Part shown: in pieces, positions 1 to 6,125 of the stretch
Layout of the letters: every line of letters begins with the position of its first letter
Position numbering within the stretch: the stretch's first letter is position 1
Position numbers and translations under genes: made by a program
Source of the DNA: Clostridium saudiense
Lineage (GTDB): Bacteria > Bacillota > Clostridia > Clostridiales > Clostridiaceae
DNA: 64,000 bases
Assembly (NCBI RefSeq): GCF_000577815.1
Contig: NZ_CBYM010000005.1
Span: forward strand, 62,001-126,000
Direction of reading: 5' to 3'
The notes under the pieces: model-generated
Databases searched by the model: none
What the model was told of the DNA's origin: nothing
What the model saw: the letters and a program-made list of their open reading frames with translations, nothing else

Positions 1-1
1 A

Positions 2-895
2 GTGGCAGCTGTAGCTAGAATTTATGAGCCAGGTACTAAGTTTGATAGTGTATTAATTTTAAATGGACCACAAGGTATAGGGAAAAGTACTTTCTTTTCA
101 AGGTTAGGTAAAGGGTGGTTTTCTGATAGTTTAACTTTAGGTGATATGCGTGATAAGGCAGCAGCAGAAAAGCTACAGGGTTATTGGCTTTTAGAGCTTG
201 GAGAGCTTGCAGGTATAAAGAAAACTGATGTTGAAACAGTTAAATCTTTTGTTTCAAGAACAGATGATAAATATAGGGCAAGCTATGGAGTTAATGTGGA
301 AAGTCATCCAAGGCAGTGTGTTATTGTAGGGACAACAAATAGTGAAACAGGATTCTTAAGAGATATCACAGGAAATAGAAGGTTCTGGCCCGTTAGAGTA
401 AGCGGAGACAGTTCAAAGAAAGCATGGGATTTAACAGAGGTAGATCAAGTATGGGCAGAAGTATTATTTATATATAAGCAAGGCGAGGATTTATTCTTAA
501 AAGGAGATGAAGCTCAAATTGCTATAGCACAGCAGGCAGATGCTATGGAAAGTGATGATAGAGAAGGATTAGTTAGAGAATATCTTGAAAAGTTATTACC
601 AGATAATTGGGATACTATGAGTCTTTATGAAAGAAGAAATTTCTTAAGTGCTAATGACTTTGGTGCAGCTTTAGTAGGTACTAAAAAGAGAGAACTTGTT
701 TGTAGTATGGAAATTTGGTGTGAATGTTTTGGTAAAGATTCTGCAAGTTTAAAGAAAGCAGATTCTTATGAAATAACATCAATAATGTCTAGATTAGAAA
801 ATTGGAAACCATACAACGGGACTAAAAGTGGCACTACAAGATTTCCTATTTATAATAAGCAAAGAGCTTTTATGAGAGTTGAAAATGGAAAATAA
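2..895 (+). CDS. VapE-family phage replication ATPase (5' end outside window)
   Basis: C-terminal part of a virulence-associated E family protein, the primase-helicase-type ATPase used for replication by many temperate phages of Firmicutes. The frame is open at the window edge, so the true start lies outside and the GTG at position 2 should not be taken as a start. Visible residues 22-30 form a Walker A loop (GPQGIGKST), followed by ELGEL at 65-69 and an NRRFWP segment at 125-130 that is characteristic of this family. It heads a module with a VRR-NUC nuclease and a SNF2 helicase, the usual neighbours of VapE in prophages. The family call is firm; the exact role in initiation or unwinding is inferred. 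Confidence 0.88.
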   Translation: MAAVARIYEPGTKFDSVLILNGPQGIGKSTFFSRLGKGWFSDSLTLGDMRDKAAAEKLQGYWLLELGELAGIKKTDVETVKSFVSRTDDKYRASYGVNVESHPRQCVIVGTTNSETGFLRDITGNRRFWPVRVSGDSSKKAWDLTEVDQVWAEVLFIYKQGEDLFLKGDEAQIAIAQQADAMESDDREGLVREYLEKLLPDNWDTMSLYERRNFLSANDFGAALVGTKKRELVCSMEIWCECFGKDSASLKKADSYEITSIMSRLENWKPYNGTKSGTTRFPIYNKQRAFMRVENGK

Positions 896-1149
896 GAAAT
901 ATTGTGTTCCAAAATTAAAAGGAACAGTGGGTATATGCGTTAGCTTGTACTAAGGTAGTGTTTCAGTAAAGAAGTTAGTATTTTAAAGGGTTAAGCAAGG
1001 GTATAGGAACAGTGGAACAAGAAAATCTCCTATGAGATAAATAATATATATATAAGTAATAATAGTACATGTTACGTATATATACACGCGTAAGGGTTTT
1101 TTAGACCATTGTTCCCTTAATTGTTCCACCTAATATGAAAGGGGTATTT
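896..1149. other. Non-coding segment with six TGTTCC/GGAACA copies; possible replication or regulatory site
   Basis: No gene is visible between the VapE-like gene and the nuclease gene. The segment holds six copies of TGTTCC or its complement: 905-910 and 921-926 (facing each other), 1006-1011 and 1014-1019 (direct), 1110-1115 and 1122-1127 (direct, opposite orientation to the previous pair). A purine/pyrimidine-poor AT stretch with an ATATATAT run (about 1047-1085) lies between the inner pairs. This symmetric layout next to replication genes fits an origin or a protein-binding cluster, but function is inferred only. Confidence 0.4.
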
Positions 1150-1431
1150 ATGAGAGAAAGGGAAGTTGAAAAAGCTTTAACTAAGGAAGTTAAGAAACGT
1201 GGAGGGATAGCATTTAAGTTTGTATCACCAGGAATGGCAGGTGTGCCAGATAGGCTAGTTTTAATGAAAGATGGAAAACTTGCTTTTGTAGAACTTAAAG
1301 CACCAGGAAAAGAAATGAGACCTTTTCAAATATTGAGAAAAAGACAATTAGAATCATTAGGATTTTTAGTGTATTGCATAGATAGTAAAGAAAAGATTGG
1401 AGGTGTACTTGATGAAATATGTACCTCATGA
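1150..1431 (+). CDS. VRR-NUC domain nuclease
   Basis: A 93-residue stand-alone VRR-NUC protein, a compact PD-(D/E)xK nuclease common in phage replication modules, where it usually sits between a VapE-like primase and a SNF2 helicase as here. The visible core is GGIAFKFVSPGMAGVPDRLV followed by the catalytic strand FVELKAPG (E and K of the ExK motif). The start at 1150 is chosen because AAAGGGG at 1138-1144 is correctly spaced from it; an earlier in-frame ATG at 1135 overlaps that ribosome binding site. The 3' end overlaps the helicase gene start by 20 bases, implying coupled translation. Probably resolves or cuts branched DNA during phage replication. Confidence 0.85.
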   Translation: MREREVEKALTKEVKKRGGIAFKFVSPGMAGVPDRLVLMKDGKLAFVELKAPGKEMRPFQILRKRQLESLGFLVYCIDSKEKIGGVLDEICTS

Positions 1432-2770
1432 ATATCAAAAGTATGCACAAGATTTTATTATAAATAATTCAGCATGTGCATTACTTCTTGATATGGGTTT
1501 AGGAAAAACAGTAATAACTTTAACGAGTCTATGGATTTTACTATTTGATTATTTTGAAGTAAGTAAAATATTAGTTATAGCTCCATTGAGAGTAGCTCAA
1601 GATACTTGGAGTAAAGAGTGTGAAAAATGGGATCATCTTAAAGGGCTTAAAATTTCAAAGGTTTTAGGTTCAGAAAAAGAAAGAAGAATGGCTCTATTTG
1701 ATAAAGCTGATATCTACATAATAAATCGTGAAAATGTAGAATGGCTTTGTAATAATTATGACTTTGATTTTGACATGATAGTCATTGATGAACTTTCAAG
1801 TTTTAAATCCTATTCTTCAAAAAGATTTAAAGCTCTTAGAAAAATTAGATCAAAGGTAAAAAGAATAGTCGGCCTTACAGGAACTCCAGCACCAAATACT
1901 TTAATGGATTTATGGAGTCAAATAAACTTAATTGATATGGGGCAAAGGTTAGGAAGATTTATTAGTAATTATAGAAATGACTTTTTTATTCCTGATAAAA
2001 GAAATGCTCAAGTAATATTTAGTTATAAACCTAGAGAAGGTGCTGAAGAAGAAATTTATAAAAGAATAGCTGATATTTGTGTCAGTATGAAGGCTTGTGA
2101 TTATTTAGATATGCCAGAAAGAATAGATAATGTAGTTCATGTGAAAATGTCAGAAGAGGAAAAGAAACTTTATAAAAGATTAGAAAAAGATATGATTTTA
2201 CCGTTAGCTGATGGAGACATAGATGCAGTTAATGCAGCAGCACTATCTAATAAATTACTTCAAATGGCAAATGGAGCAGTTTATGATGAGCTGAAGGAAA
2301 CAAAGATAATTCATAATAAAAAGTTAGAAGGTTTAGAAGATTTAATTGAGGCAGCTAATGGAAAACCAGTATTAGTATTTTATGCTTATAAACATGATAA
2401 AGAAAGAATATCTAAAAAATTTAAGGTTACAGAAATTTCAACTAGTAAAGATATATCAAAATGGAATGAAGGTAAAATTCAAATAGCGATAGCACATCCA
2501 GCAGCAACAGGACATGGGTTAAATCTTCAAGCTGGAGGTTCAACAATTATATGGTTTGGACTAACTTGGAGTTTAGAGCTTTACCAACAAGCTAATGCAA
2601 GACTATGGAGACAGGGACAGAAAGATACAGTAGTTATTCATCACATTGTTTCTAAAGGAACTATAGATGAAGAAGTAATGAAAGCTCTTCAAAGAAAACA
2701 ATGTGGACAAGAAAATTTAATTAATGCCGTTAAAGCAAGAATCGGGGGTATAAAAGATGGAGATTTATAG
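1412..2770 (+). CDS. SNF2-family DEAD-like helicase
   Basis: A 452-residue SNF2-type helicase of phage replication modules. Motif I is DMGLGKT (residues 27-33), motif II is IVIDELSSF near residue 125, motif III-like GLTGTPAPN follows, and the C-terminal RecA lobe ends in QANARLWRQGQ, the arginine-bearing motif VI. It is short because it lacks the large insertions of chromatin-type SNF2 enzymes. ATG at 1412 is preferred over the upstream TTG at 1397, which lies next to the GGAGGTG ribosome binding site at 1399-1405. It overlaps the preceding nuclease gene and the following MazF-like gene. Likely translocates on double-stranded DNA together with the nuclease. Confidence 0.9.
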   Translation: MKYVPHEYQKYAQDFIINNSACALLLDMGLGKTVITLTSLWILLFDYFEVSKILVIAPLRVAQDTWSKECEKWDHLKGLKISKVLGSEKERRMALFDKADIYIINRENVEWLCNNYDFDFDMIVIDELSSFKSYSSKRFKALRKIRSKVKRIVGLTGTPAPNTLMDLWSQINLIDMGQRLGRFISNYRNDFFIPDKRNAQVIFSYKPREGAEEEIYKRIADICVSMKACDYLDMPERIDNVVHVKMSEEEKKLYKRLEKDMILPLADGDIDAVNAAALSNKLLQMANGAVYDELKETKIIHNKKLEGLEDLIEAANGKPVLVFYAYKHDKERISKKFKVTEISTSKDISKWNEGKIQIAIAHPAATGHGLNLQAGGSTIIWFGLTWSLELYQQANARLWRQGQKDTVVIHHIVSKGTIDEEVMKALQRKQCGQENLINAVKARIGGIKDGDL

Positions 2771-3113
2771 AGATAGTATTATAATGGTGGACTTTGGCCA
2801 AAACCAAGGATGTGTTCAAAGTGGAAGAAGGCCAGCAGTGGTTATTCAAAATGATGTAGGTAATAAGTTTTCTACCACAACAATAGTAGTTCCTATAACA
2901 GGAAAACATAAAAAGGAACTTCCTACACATCATGAATTATATAAAAAAGATTATAGTTGCTTAAAATATGATAGCACAATATTAGCAGAGCAGGTTTTAA
3001 CAATATGTAAGGGGCAAATATTAAATGTTATAGGTCAGCTTAAAGAAGAAGACAGTACAAAACTTAATGAAATACTTTCTGTAAGTATTAATTTAAATAA
3101 AAAAGTATGCTAA
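2757..3113 (+). CDS. MazF/PemK-family endoribonuclease-like protein, no antitoxin seen
   Basis: A 118-residue protein of the MazF/PemK fold: it opens with IIMVDFG, then GRRPAVVIQNDVGN and TTIVVPIT, the conserved strands around the RNA-binding groove. MazF enzymes cut single-stranded mRNA at short motifs. The usual upstream antitoxin gene is missing; the neighbour upstream is the SNF2 helicase, which it overlaps by 14 bases, and the downstream neighbour is a small Cys-containing phage protein. Clostridial prophages often carry such solitary PemK-like genes. It may act as a phage regulator, or be held in check by a host antitoxin in trans; neither can be decided from sequence. A second family member lies at 11091-11705. 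Confidence 0.85.
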   Translation: MEIYRDSIIMVDFGQNQGCVQSGRRPAVVIQNDVGNKFSTTTIVVPITGKHKKELPTHHELYKKDYSCLKYDSTILAEQVLTICKGQILNVIGQLKEEDSTKLNEILSVSINLNKKVC

Positions 3114-3133
3114 ATTAAGTAGGTATAGAAGGT

Positions 3134-3370
3134 ATGGAATTAAGAGATATATGTGTAAATAAAGTTAGAAAGAATAAATGCAAAAGATTAGTAGTTGATA
3201 TTTGTTTAGGTGATGAATGTCCTTTTAAACAAACAAGTAAACAACAAGAAGAAGCTCAAAGAAGTGTATTTAAAAGATTAAGTAGTTTAGATGGACAATT
3301 ACAACTTTATATATCAGATAAATATTATAATGGTTCAATGCCTTGGCAAAAAGGAGGTAGAAGGATATGA
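3134..3370 (+). CDS. Small hypothetical phage protein with CxxxC-type cysteines
   Basis: A 78-residue protein I do not recognise by function. It is basic at the N-terminus (VRKNKCKRLVVDICLGDEC) with four cysteines in the first 30 residues (C7, C16, C24, C29), arranged like a small metal-binding knuckle, and ends in a region with QWQK-like charged residues. Its stop overlaps the next gene's start in an ATGA junction at 3367-3370, so it is translationally coupled to the DUF1492-type regulator. Genes of this size are commonly found just before the late regulator in Firmicutes phages. No catalytic motif is visible. Confidence 0.6.
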   Translation: MELRDICVNKVRKNKCKRLVVDICLGDECPFKQTSKQQEEAQRSVFKRLSSLDGQLQLYISDKYYNGSMPWQKGGRRI

Positions 3371-3795
3371 CAACTAAAGAGTACTTAGCTCAAGCTTATA
3401 GAATAGATCAAAGAATAAATAGTAAGCTTGAACAAATAGTGTCTTTAAGAGAATTAGCAACTAAAGCAACATCTACATTAAGTGATACACCTCCAAGTGG
3501 AAGTCGTAATGTTCATTCTATGGAAGGAATAATAGTAAAGATGATGGAATTAGAGAATGAAATTAATGCTGATATAGATGTACTTGTAGATTTGAAGAAA
3601 GAAATAATGTCTATAATAAAAAAGATTAATAATCCAGAACAGCAAACATTGTTGGAGTTGAGATACCTTTGTTTTAAAACTTGGGAGCAAATAGCTGTTG
3701 ATATGGGATATAGTATTCAAAATGCATATAAGGTGCATGATAGAGCTTTAGAAAATATAATTGTTCAAAATGATAAAATTTTAATAAAAAAGTAA
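3367..3795 (+). CDS. DUF1492/ArpU-like phage late transcription regulator
   Basis: A 142-residue protein with a coiled-coil N-terminal half and a C-terminal sigma-70 region 4-like helix-turn-helix: LLELRYLCFKTWEQIAVDM then YSIQNAYKVHDRAL is the recognition unit. It resembles the DUF1492, ArpU and RinA group that switches on late genes of low-GC Gram-positive phages. A GGAGG site at 3355-3359 supports ATG 3367. Its place at the end of the early region, before HNH, cos and terminase, fits that role. A plausible binding target is the pair of repeats AAGTAGAGTA upstream of the TATAAT boxes at 4975 and 5453. The class is recognised; the target is inferred. Confidence 0.75.
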   Translation: MTTKEYLAQAYRIDQRINSKLEQIVSLRELATKATSTLSDTPPSGSRNVHSMEGIIVKMMELENEINADIDVLVDLKKEIMSIIKKINNPEQQTLLELRYLCFKTWEQIAVDMGYSIQNAYKVHDRALENIIVQNDKILIKK

Positions 3796-3803
3796 ATTAA
3801 TTA

Positions 3804-3832
3804 TTGAGAAGATAAAATTCTTGTGATATAAT
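3804..3832 (+). promoter_or_regulatory. Consensus sigma-A promoter for the first AbiF-linked RNA
   Basis: TTGAGA at 3804-3809, a 17-base spacer, then TATAAT at 3827-3832 with an extended -10 TG at 3824-3825. Transcription should begin near A3839, six or so bases before the left arm of the structured RNA. It lies after the stop of the DUF1492-type gene, so the RNA and the Abi gene can be expressed independently of the phage operon. Confidence 0.8.
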
Positions 3833-3838
3833 TTAATC

Positions 3839-3908
3839 AATCGATCCCACCAAGCCTATGTGATATTTTTTTTATATCACATGCGTAACATGGTGGGCCT
3901 TTTGTTTT
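3839..3908 (+). ncRNA. Structured RNA copy 1, leader of the AbiF-like gene
   Basis: A nested hairpin directly upstream of the Abi gene. The outer stem pairs CCCACCA (3846-3852) with TGGTGGG (3891-3897); the inner stem pairs ATGTGATAT (3858-3866) with ATATCACAT (3874-3882). Between them is an asymmetric internal loop with AGCCT on the 5' side and GCGTAACA (3883-3890) on the 3' side. The outer stem is followed by CCTTTTGTTTT, which can act as an intrinsic terminator, and the Abi ribosome binding site GGAG begins at 3910. A second copy with the same loop sequences but a different stem lies at 4843-4905. I infer a small RNA that doubles as an attenuator; it may be the RNA partner of the Abi protein. 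Confidence 0.8.
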
Positions 3909-3919
3909 AGGAGAAATTT

Positions 3920-4801
3920 ATGGGAAAACCTTTTAAAAGTATAGAAGAACAAATAGAAATTTTGAAAGAGCGAGGTATGGTAATTAAAGATAATGACTAT
4001 GCTTCTAGAGTTTTATCTCATGTTAATTATTACAGATTAAGTGGGTATACATTAACATTAAGGAGAGATAATGTTTTTTATAATAATGTAAAGTTAGAAC
4101 AAGTAATGGAAATATATAATTTTGATGCAGAGTTAAGAGTTGCATTATTATATTTACTAGAATATATTGAGGTGGAGTTTAGAACTCATTTTGGATATTA
4201 TCATTCAAAAGAATATGGGCCGTTAGGATATTTAGATAAAGAAAGCTTTGATGATGAGTGGAGATATGAAAAATTCATGAAAAACATAACTCAACTTATA
4301 GAAGAAAATGAAAAGAATGAAATATTCGTTAAACATCATAATGAAAAATATGATGGAGAGTTTCCATGTTGGGTAGTAGTAGAGTTAATGTCCTTTGGTT
4401 GTTTATCAAGAGGATTTAAAAATTTACATGCTGAAATTAAAGAAGAAATTTGTAAAGATCATTATGCATCTATACCATATAATTATATAGAAAACTGGTT
4501 GCAAGGTTTTGTTATACTTCGTAATATATGTGCTCATAGAGGAAGATTATATAACAGGTACATAACATTTGCACCTAAGCTGTCAAAAAAAGATAAGAAT
4601 TTATTTAAAAATAATTCTTTAGATTTAAATAAAAATACAAAACAAGTATTTGCGTATATTTATATCATGAATAAATTAATAGATGATATTAATGTTAAAG
4701 AGAACTTTATTAATAGGTTAGAAACATTAATTAGTAAATACTCATTTGTTAATTTAAAGCATTATGGATTTCCAGAAACGTGGAGAGAAATTTTAAAATA
4801 A
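3920..4801 (+). CDS. Abi_2-family (AbiD/AbiF-type) HEPN abortive-infection protein
   Basis: A 293-residue Abi_2 family protein, the group containing lactococcal AbiD, AbiD1 and AbiF. The N-terminal signature NYYRLSGYTL is at residues 36-45, a conserved FRTH at 87-90, and a HEPN-type RxxxxH motif, RNICAH, at 201-206 followed by RGRLYNR. HEPN proteins are typically RNases, so this is a likely RNA-cutting toxin that halts phage development. GGAG at 3910-3913 precedes ATG 3920. It sits in the prophage between the late-regulator gene and HNH, is not part of phage morphogenesis, and is flanked on both sides by copies of one structured RNA. Its lower G+C and own promoter mark it as cargo. The family is firm; the RNA partnership is inferred. 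Confidence 0.9.
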   Translation: MGKPFKSIEEQIEILKERGMVIKDNDYASRVLSHVNYYRLSGYTLTLRRDNVFYNNVKLEQVMEIYNFDAELRVALLYLLEYIEVEFRTHFGYYHSKEYGPLGYLDKESFDDEWRYEKFMKNITQLIEENEKNEIFVKHHNEKYDGEFPCWVVVELMSFGCLSRGFKNLHAEIKEEICKDHYASIPYNYIENWLQGFVILRNICAHRGRLYNRYITFAPKLSKKDKNLFKNNSLDLNKNTKQVFAYIYIMNKLIDDINVKENFINRLETLISKYSFVNLKHYGFPETWREILK

Positions 4802-4842
4802 GTGTATTTAAAATTAAATTAAGAACATACTATATACTAATA

Positions 4843-4905
4843 GATCCTGCAAAGCCTATCAAAGAAGCGTAACAATGCAGGCCAGACCTTGGAGCAATCC
4901 AAGGT
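4843..4905 (+). ncRNA. Structured RNA copy 2, downstream of the AbiF-like gene
   Basis: The same architecture as the RNA before the Abi gene. The outer stem pairs CCTGCA (4846-4851) with TGCAGG (4876-4881). The internal-loop strands AAGCCTAT (4852-4859) and GCGTAACA (4867-4874) are identical to copy 1, as are the flanking GATCC and GGCC. Three stem pairs differ from copy 1 in a compensatory way. The inner 9-bp hairpin of copy 1 is reduced here to a few bases (ATCAAAGAA). A second hairpin, ACCTTGG/CCAAGGT at 4886-4905, follows and may end the transcript. A TATACT box at 4833-4838 would start transcription near 4845; its -35 is poor. Confidence 0.7.
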
Positions 4906-4927
4906 TAAAATTTATTAATAACTTAAA

Positions 4928-4980
4928 AAGTAGAGTAAAGTTGATAGAAGTAGAGTACAAACTTCTGATATTATTATAAT
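4928..4980 (+). promoter_or_regulatory. Putative activator-dependent phage late promoter A
   Basis: Two direct repeats AAGTAGAGTA (4928-4937 and 4948-4957) are spaced exactly 20 bp start to start, two helical turns. They are followed after 17 bp by TATAAT (4975-4980), with no -35 hexamer. The second repeat therefore occupies the -35 position, as expected for an activator that replaces -35 contacts. The same arrangement recurs at 5406-5458. Confidence 0.6.
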
Positions 4981-4985
4981 AGAGA
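4930..4985 (+). repeat. 56-bp direct repeat, left copy (flanks HNH gene)
   Basis: This 56-base segment matches 5408-5463 at 53 positions; the three differences cluster at 4958-4962 against 5436-5440. The two copies bracket the HNH endonuclease gene and each contains one late-promoter-like element. Confidence 0.85.
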
Positions 4986-4997
4986 AAATAAATTAAG

Positions 4998-5030
4998 AGT
5001 CATTACAGCAAAAGTTGTAGTGGCTTTTTT
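4998..5030 (+). terminator. Intrinsic terminator just after late promoter A
   Basis: A 12-bp stem with three G-U pairs, 4998-5009 with 5014-5025, AAAA loop, followed by a run of T. It begins about ten bases downstream of the predicted start of late promoter A, so transcripts into HNH would need read-through or antitermination. Confidence 0.75.
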
Positions 5031-5049
5031 CTTTAATGAGGTGATTTTA

Positions 5050-5403
5050 ATGCCCAAGAAACCATTGAAACCGTGTAAATATTTGGGGTGTGCTAAGTTA
5101 ACAGAAGATAATTATTGTGATGAACATAAAGATTTTAGGGTAAAAGAAAGAGCTACTGCTACTGAACGTGGTTATGATAGTAAGTGGAGAACTGCTAGGA
5201 ATATATTCTTAAAAGTTAATCCTTTATGTGTTAGATGTAAAGAGGAAGGTAGATTAGTTAAAGCTACTGTAGTTGATCATATTAAACCTCATAGAGGAGA
5301 TAAGAAGTTGTTCTGGGATGAAAGTAACTGGCAAGCTCTTTGTAAGAAGTGTCATGATAAGAAAACTATGACTGAAGATAGATACAAAGAGTATGAATAT
5401 TAA
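5050..5403 (+). CDS. HNH endonuclease (terminase-associated type)
   Basis: A 117-residue HNH nuclease of the type found beside cos sites and terminase genes of HK97-like phages, where it helps DNA packaging. Zinc-binding pairs are visible (CKYLGC at the N-terminus, CVRC in the middle and CKKC near the end), and the core is VVDHIKPHRGD then NWQALCKKCHDKKT, giving the His-Asn-His set. ATG 5050 is chosen because of GAGGTGA at 5038-5044 and the canonical MPKKP start; an upstream GTG would place the ribosome binding site inside the gene. The terminase small subunit, normally the next gene, is displaced about 3.6 kb downstream by cargo. Confidence 0.88.
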   Translation: MPKKPLKPCKYLGCAKLTEDNYCDEHKDFRVKERATATERGYDSKWRTARNIFLKVNPLCVRCKEEGRLVKATVVDHIKPHRGDKKLFWDESNWQALCKKCHDKKTMTEDRYKEYEY

Positions 5404-5405
5404 AA

Positions 5406-5458
5406 GAGTAGAGTAAAGTTGATAGAAGTAGAGTATGAATTTCTGATATTATTATAAT
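5406..5458 (+). promoter_or_regulatory. Putative activator-dependent phage late promoter B
   Basis: GAGTAGAGTA (5406-5415) and AAGTAGAGTA (5426-5435) are again 20 bp apart and are followed after 17 bp by TATAAT (5453-5458). Predicted start near 5465, upstream of the cos-like segment. Confidence 0.6.
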
Positions 5459-5463
5459 AGAGA
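5408..5463 (+). repeat. 56-bp direct repeat, right copy
   Basis: Right-hand partner of the repeat at 4930-4985, 53 of 56 positions identical. Confidence 0.85.
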
Positions 5464-5479
5464 TAAAGAAATTGATTTA

Positions 5480-5600
5480 ATGGTTGGGGTTAAGGTTGGG
5501 TAGGGGGATATCTAATCTTAAAAGAAGGACAAGCCAACGACCGCCGCCCCCTCTCACGTGAAATTTCGCATAATTACACAAGGGGGGTACTAAAAAATCG
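5480..5600. other. Candidate cos/packaging site
   Basis: A sharply G+C-rich island in an AT-rich genome: a G-rich strand (TTGGGGTTAAGGTTGGG then GGGGG), the run CGACCGCCGCCCCC near 5537-5552, then CACGTGAAATTTCGC and a GGGGGG block at 5582-5587. It lies immediately after the HNH gene, where cohesive-end sites of HK97-like phages are expected. No gene is supported here. The exact cut position cannot be read from sequence alone. Confidence 0.55.
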
Positions 5601-5620
5601 CAAAATAGAAAGTTGTAATT

Positions 5621-5655
5621 AAGTAACTGTAAGGGATAGCAGTTACTTTTTTTAT
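5621..5655 (+). terminator. Intrinsic terminator after cos-like region
   Basis: AAGTAACTG (5621-5629) pairs with CAGTTACTT (5640-5648), followed by seven T. It lies between late promoter B and the next gene. Confidence 0.8.
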
Positions 5656-5687
5656 TGCAAAAAAGTTTAATGAAAGGAGCAATTAAC

Positions 5688-6125
5688 ATGACCACCGAGG
5701 AAAAGGAAAGAATAAAAGAATTAAGATTAAAAGGTATGGGATATAAGGCTATTGCTAGCATTACAGGATTATCAAGAGATTCTGTAAGAGGGTTCTGTAG
5801 AAGAAATGGTCTTATTGGTGTTTCAGCTATAGTTGCTCTAAATTTAGAAGAAAAAATAAAGAAAAATGAACTTTGTATTTATTGTGAAAAACCTATTAAA
5901 CAAAAACTGCAAGGTAGGGCCAGAAAGTTTTGTTCTGATGAATGTAGGTATAAATGGTGGAATGAAAACCTAGATAAAAGAAATAAAAGTGAAGATGCCA
6001 CTTACAAATATACTTGCCCTTATTGCAATAAAAAATTTACTGCCTATGGAAATAAGAAAAGAAAATATTGTAGTCATGATTGTTATATAAAAGATAGATT
6101 CTGGAGGGAAGAGCATGGAGTTTAA
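5688..6125 (+). CDS. Helix-turn-helix protein with two zinc-knuckle motifs (paralogue 1)
   Basis: A 145-residue protein whose N-terminus (residues 1-40) is a sigma-70-region-4-like helix-turn-helix, KERIKELRLKGMGYKAIAS then LSRDSVRGFCRRNGL. Two cysteine clusters follow: CIYC with CSDEC, and CPYC with CSHDC. ATG 5688 follows AAAGGAG; upstream in-frame codons have no such site. The gene overlaps the methyltransferase gene by 11 bases. A clear paralogue at 27407-27832 in the same prophage sits next to the serine recombinases. Proteins of this design are usually annotated as sigma-70-like or hypothetical in Firmicutes mobile elements; DNA binding is likely, target unknown. Confidence 0.75.
   Translation: MTTEEKERIKELRLKGMGYKAIASITGLSRDSVRGFCRRNGLIGVSAIVALNLEEKIKKNELCIYCEKPIKQKLQGRARKFCSDECRYKWWNENLDKRNKSEDATYKYTCPYCNKKFTAYGNKKRKYCSHDCYIKDRFWREEHGV

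Noticed and set aside
4930-5463. Repeats around HNH considered as CRISPR or transposon ends
   Set aside because: Only two copies, each with promoter layout, no spacers, no transposase and no target duplication.
5477-5761. Minus-strand open frame over the cos-like island
   Set aside because: No ribosome binding site, no recognisable protein, and the sequence is better explained as a packaging site and terminator.
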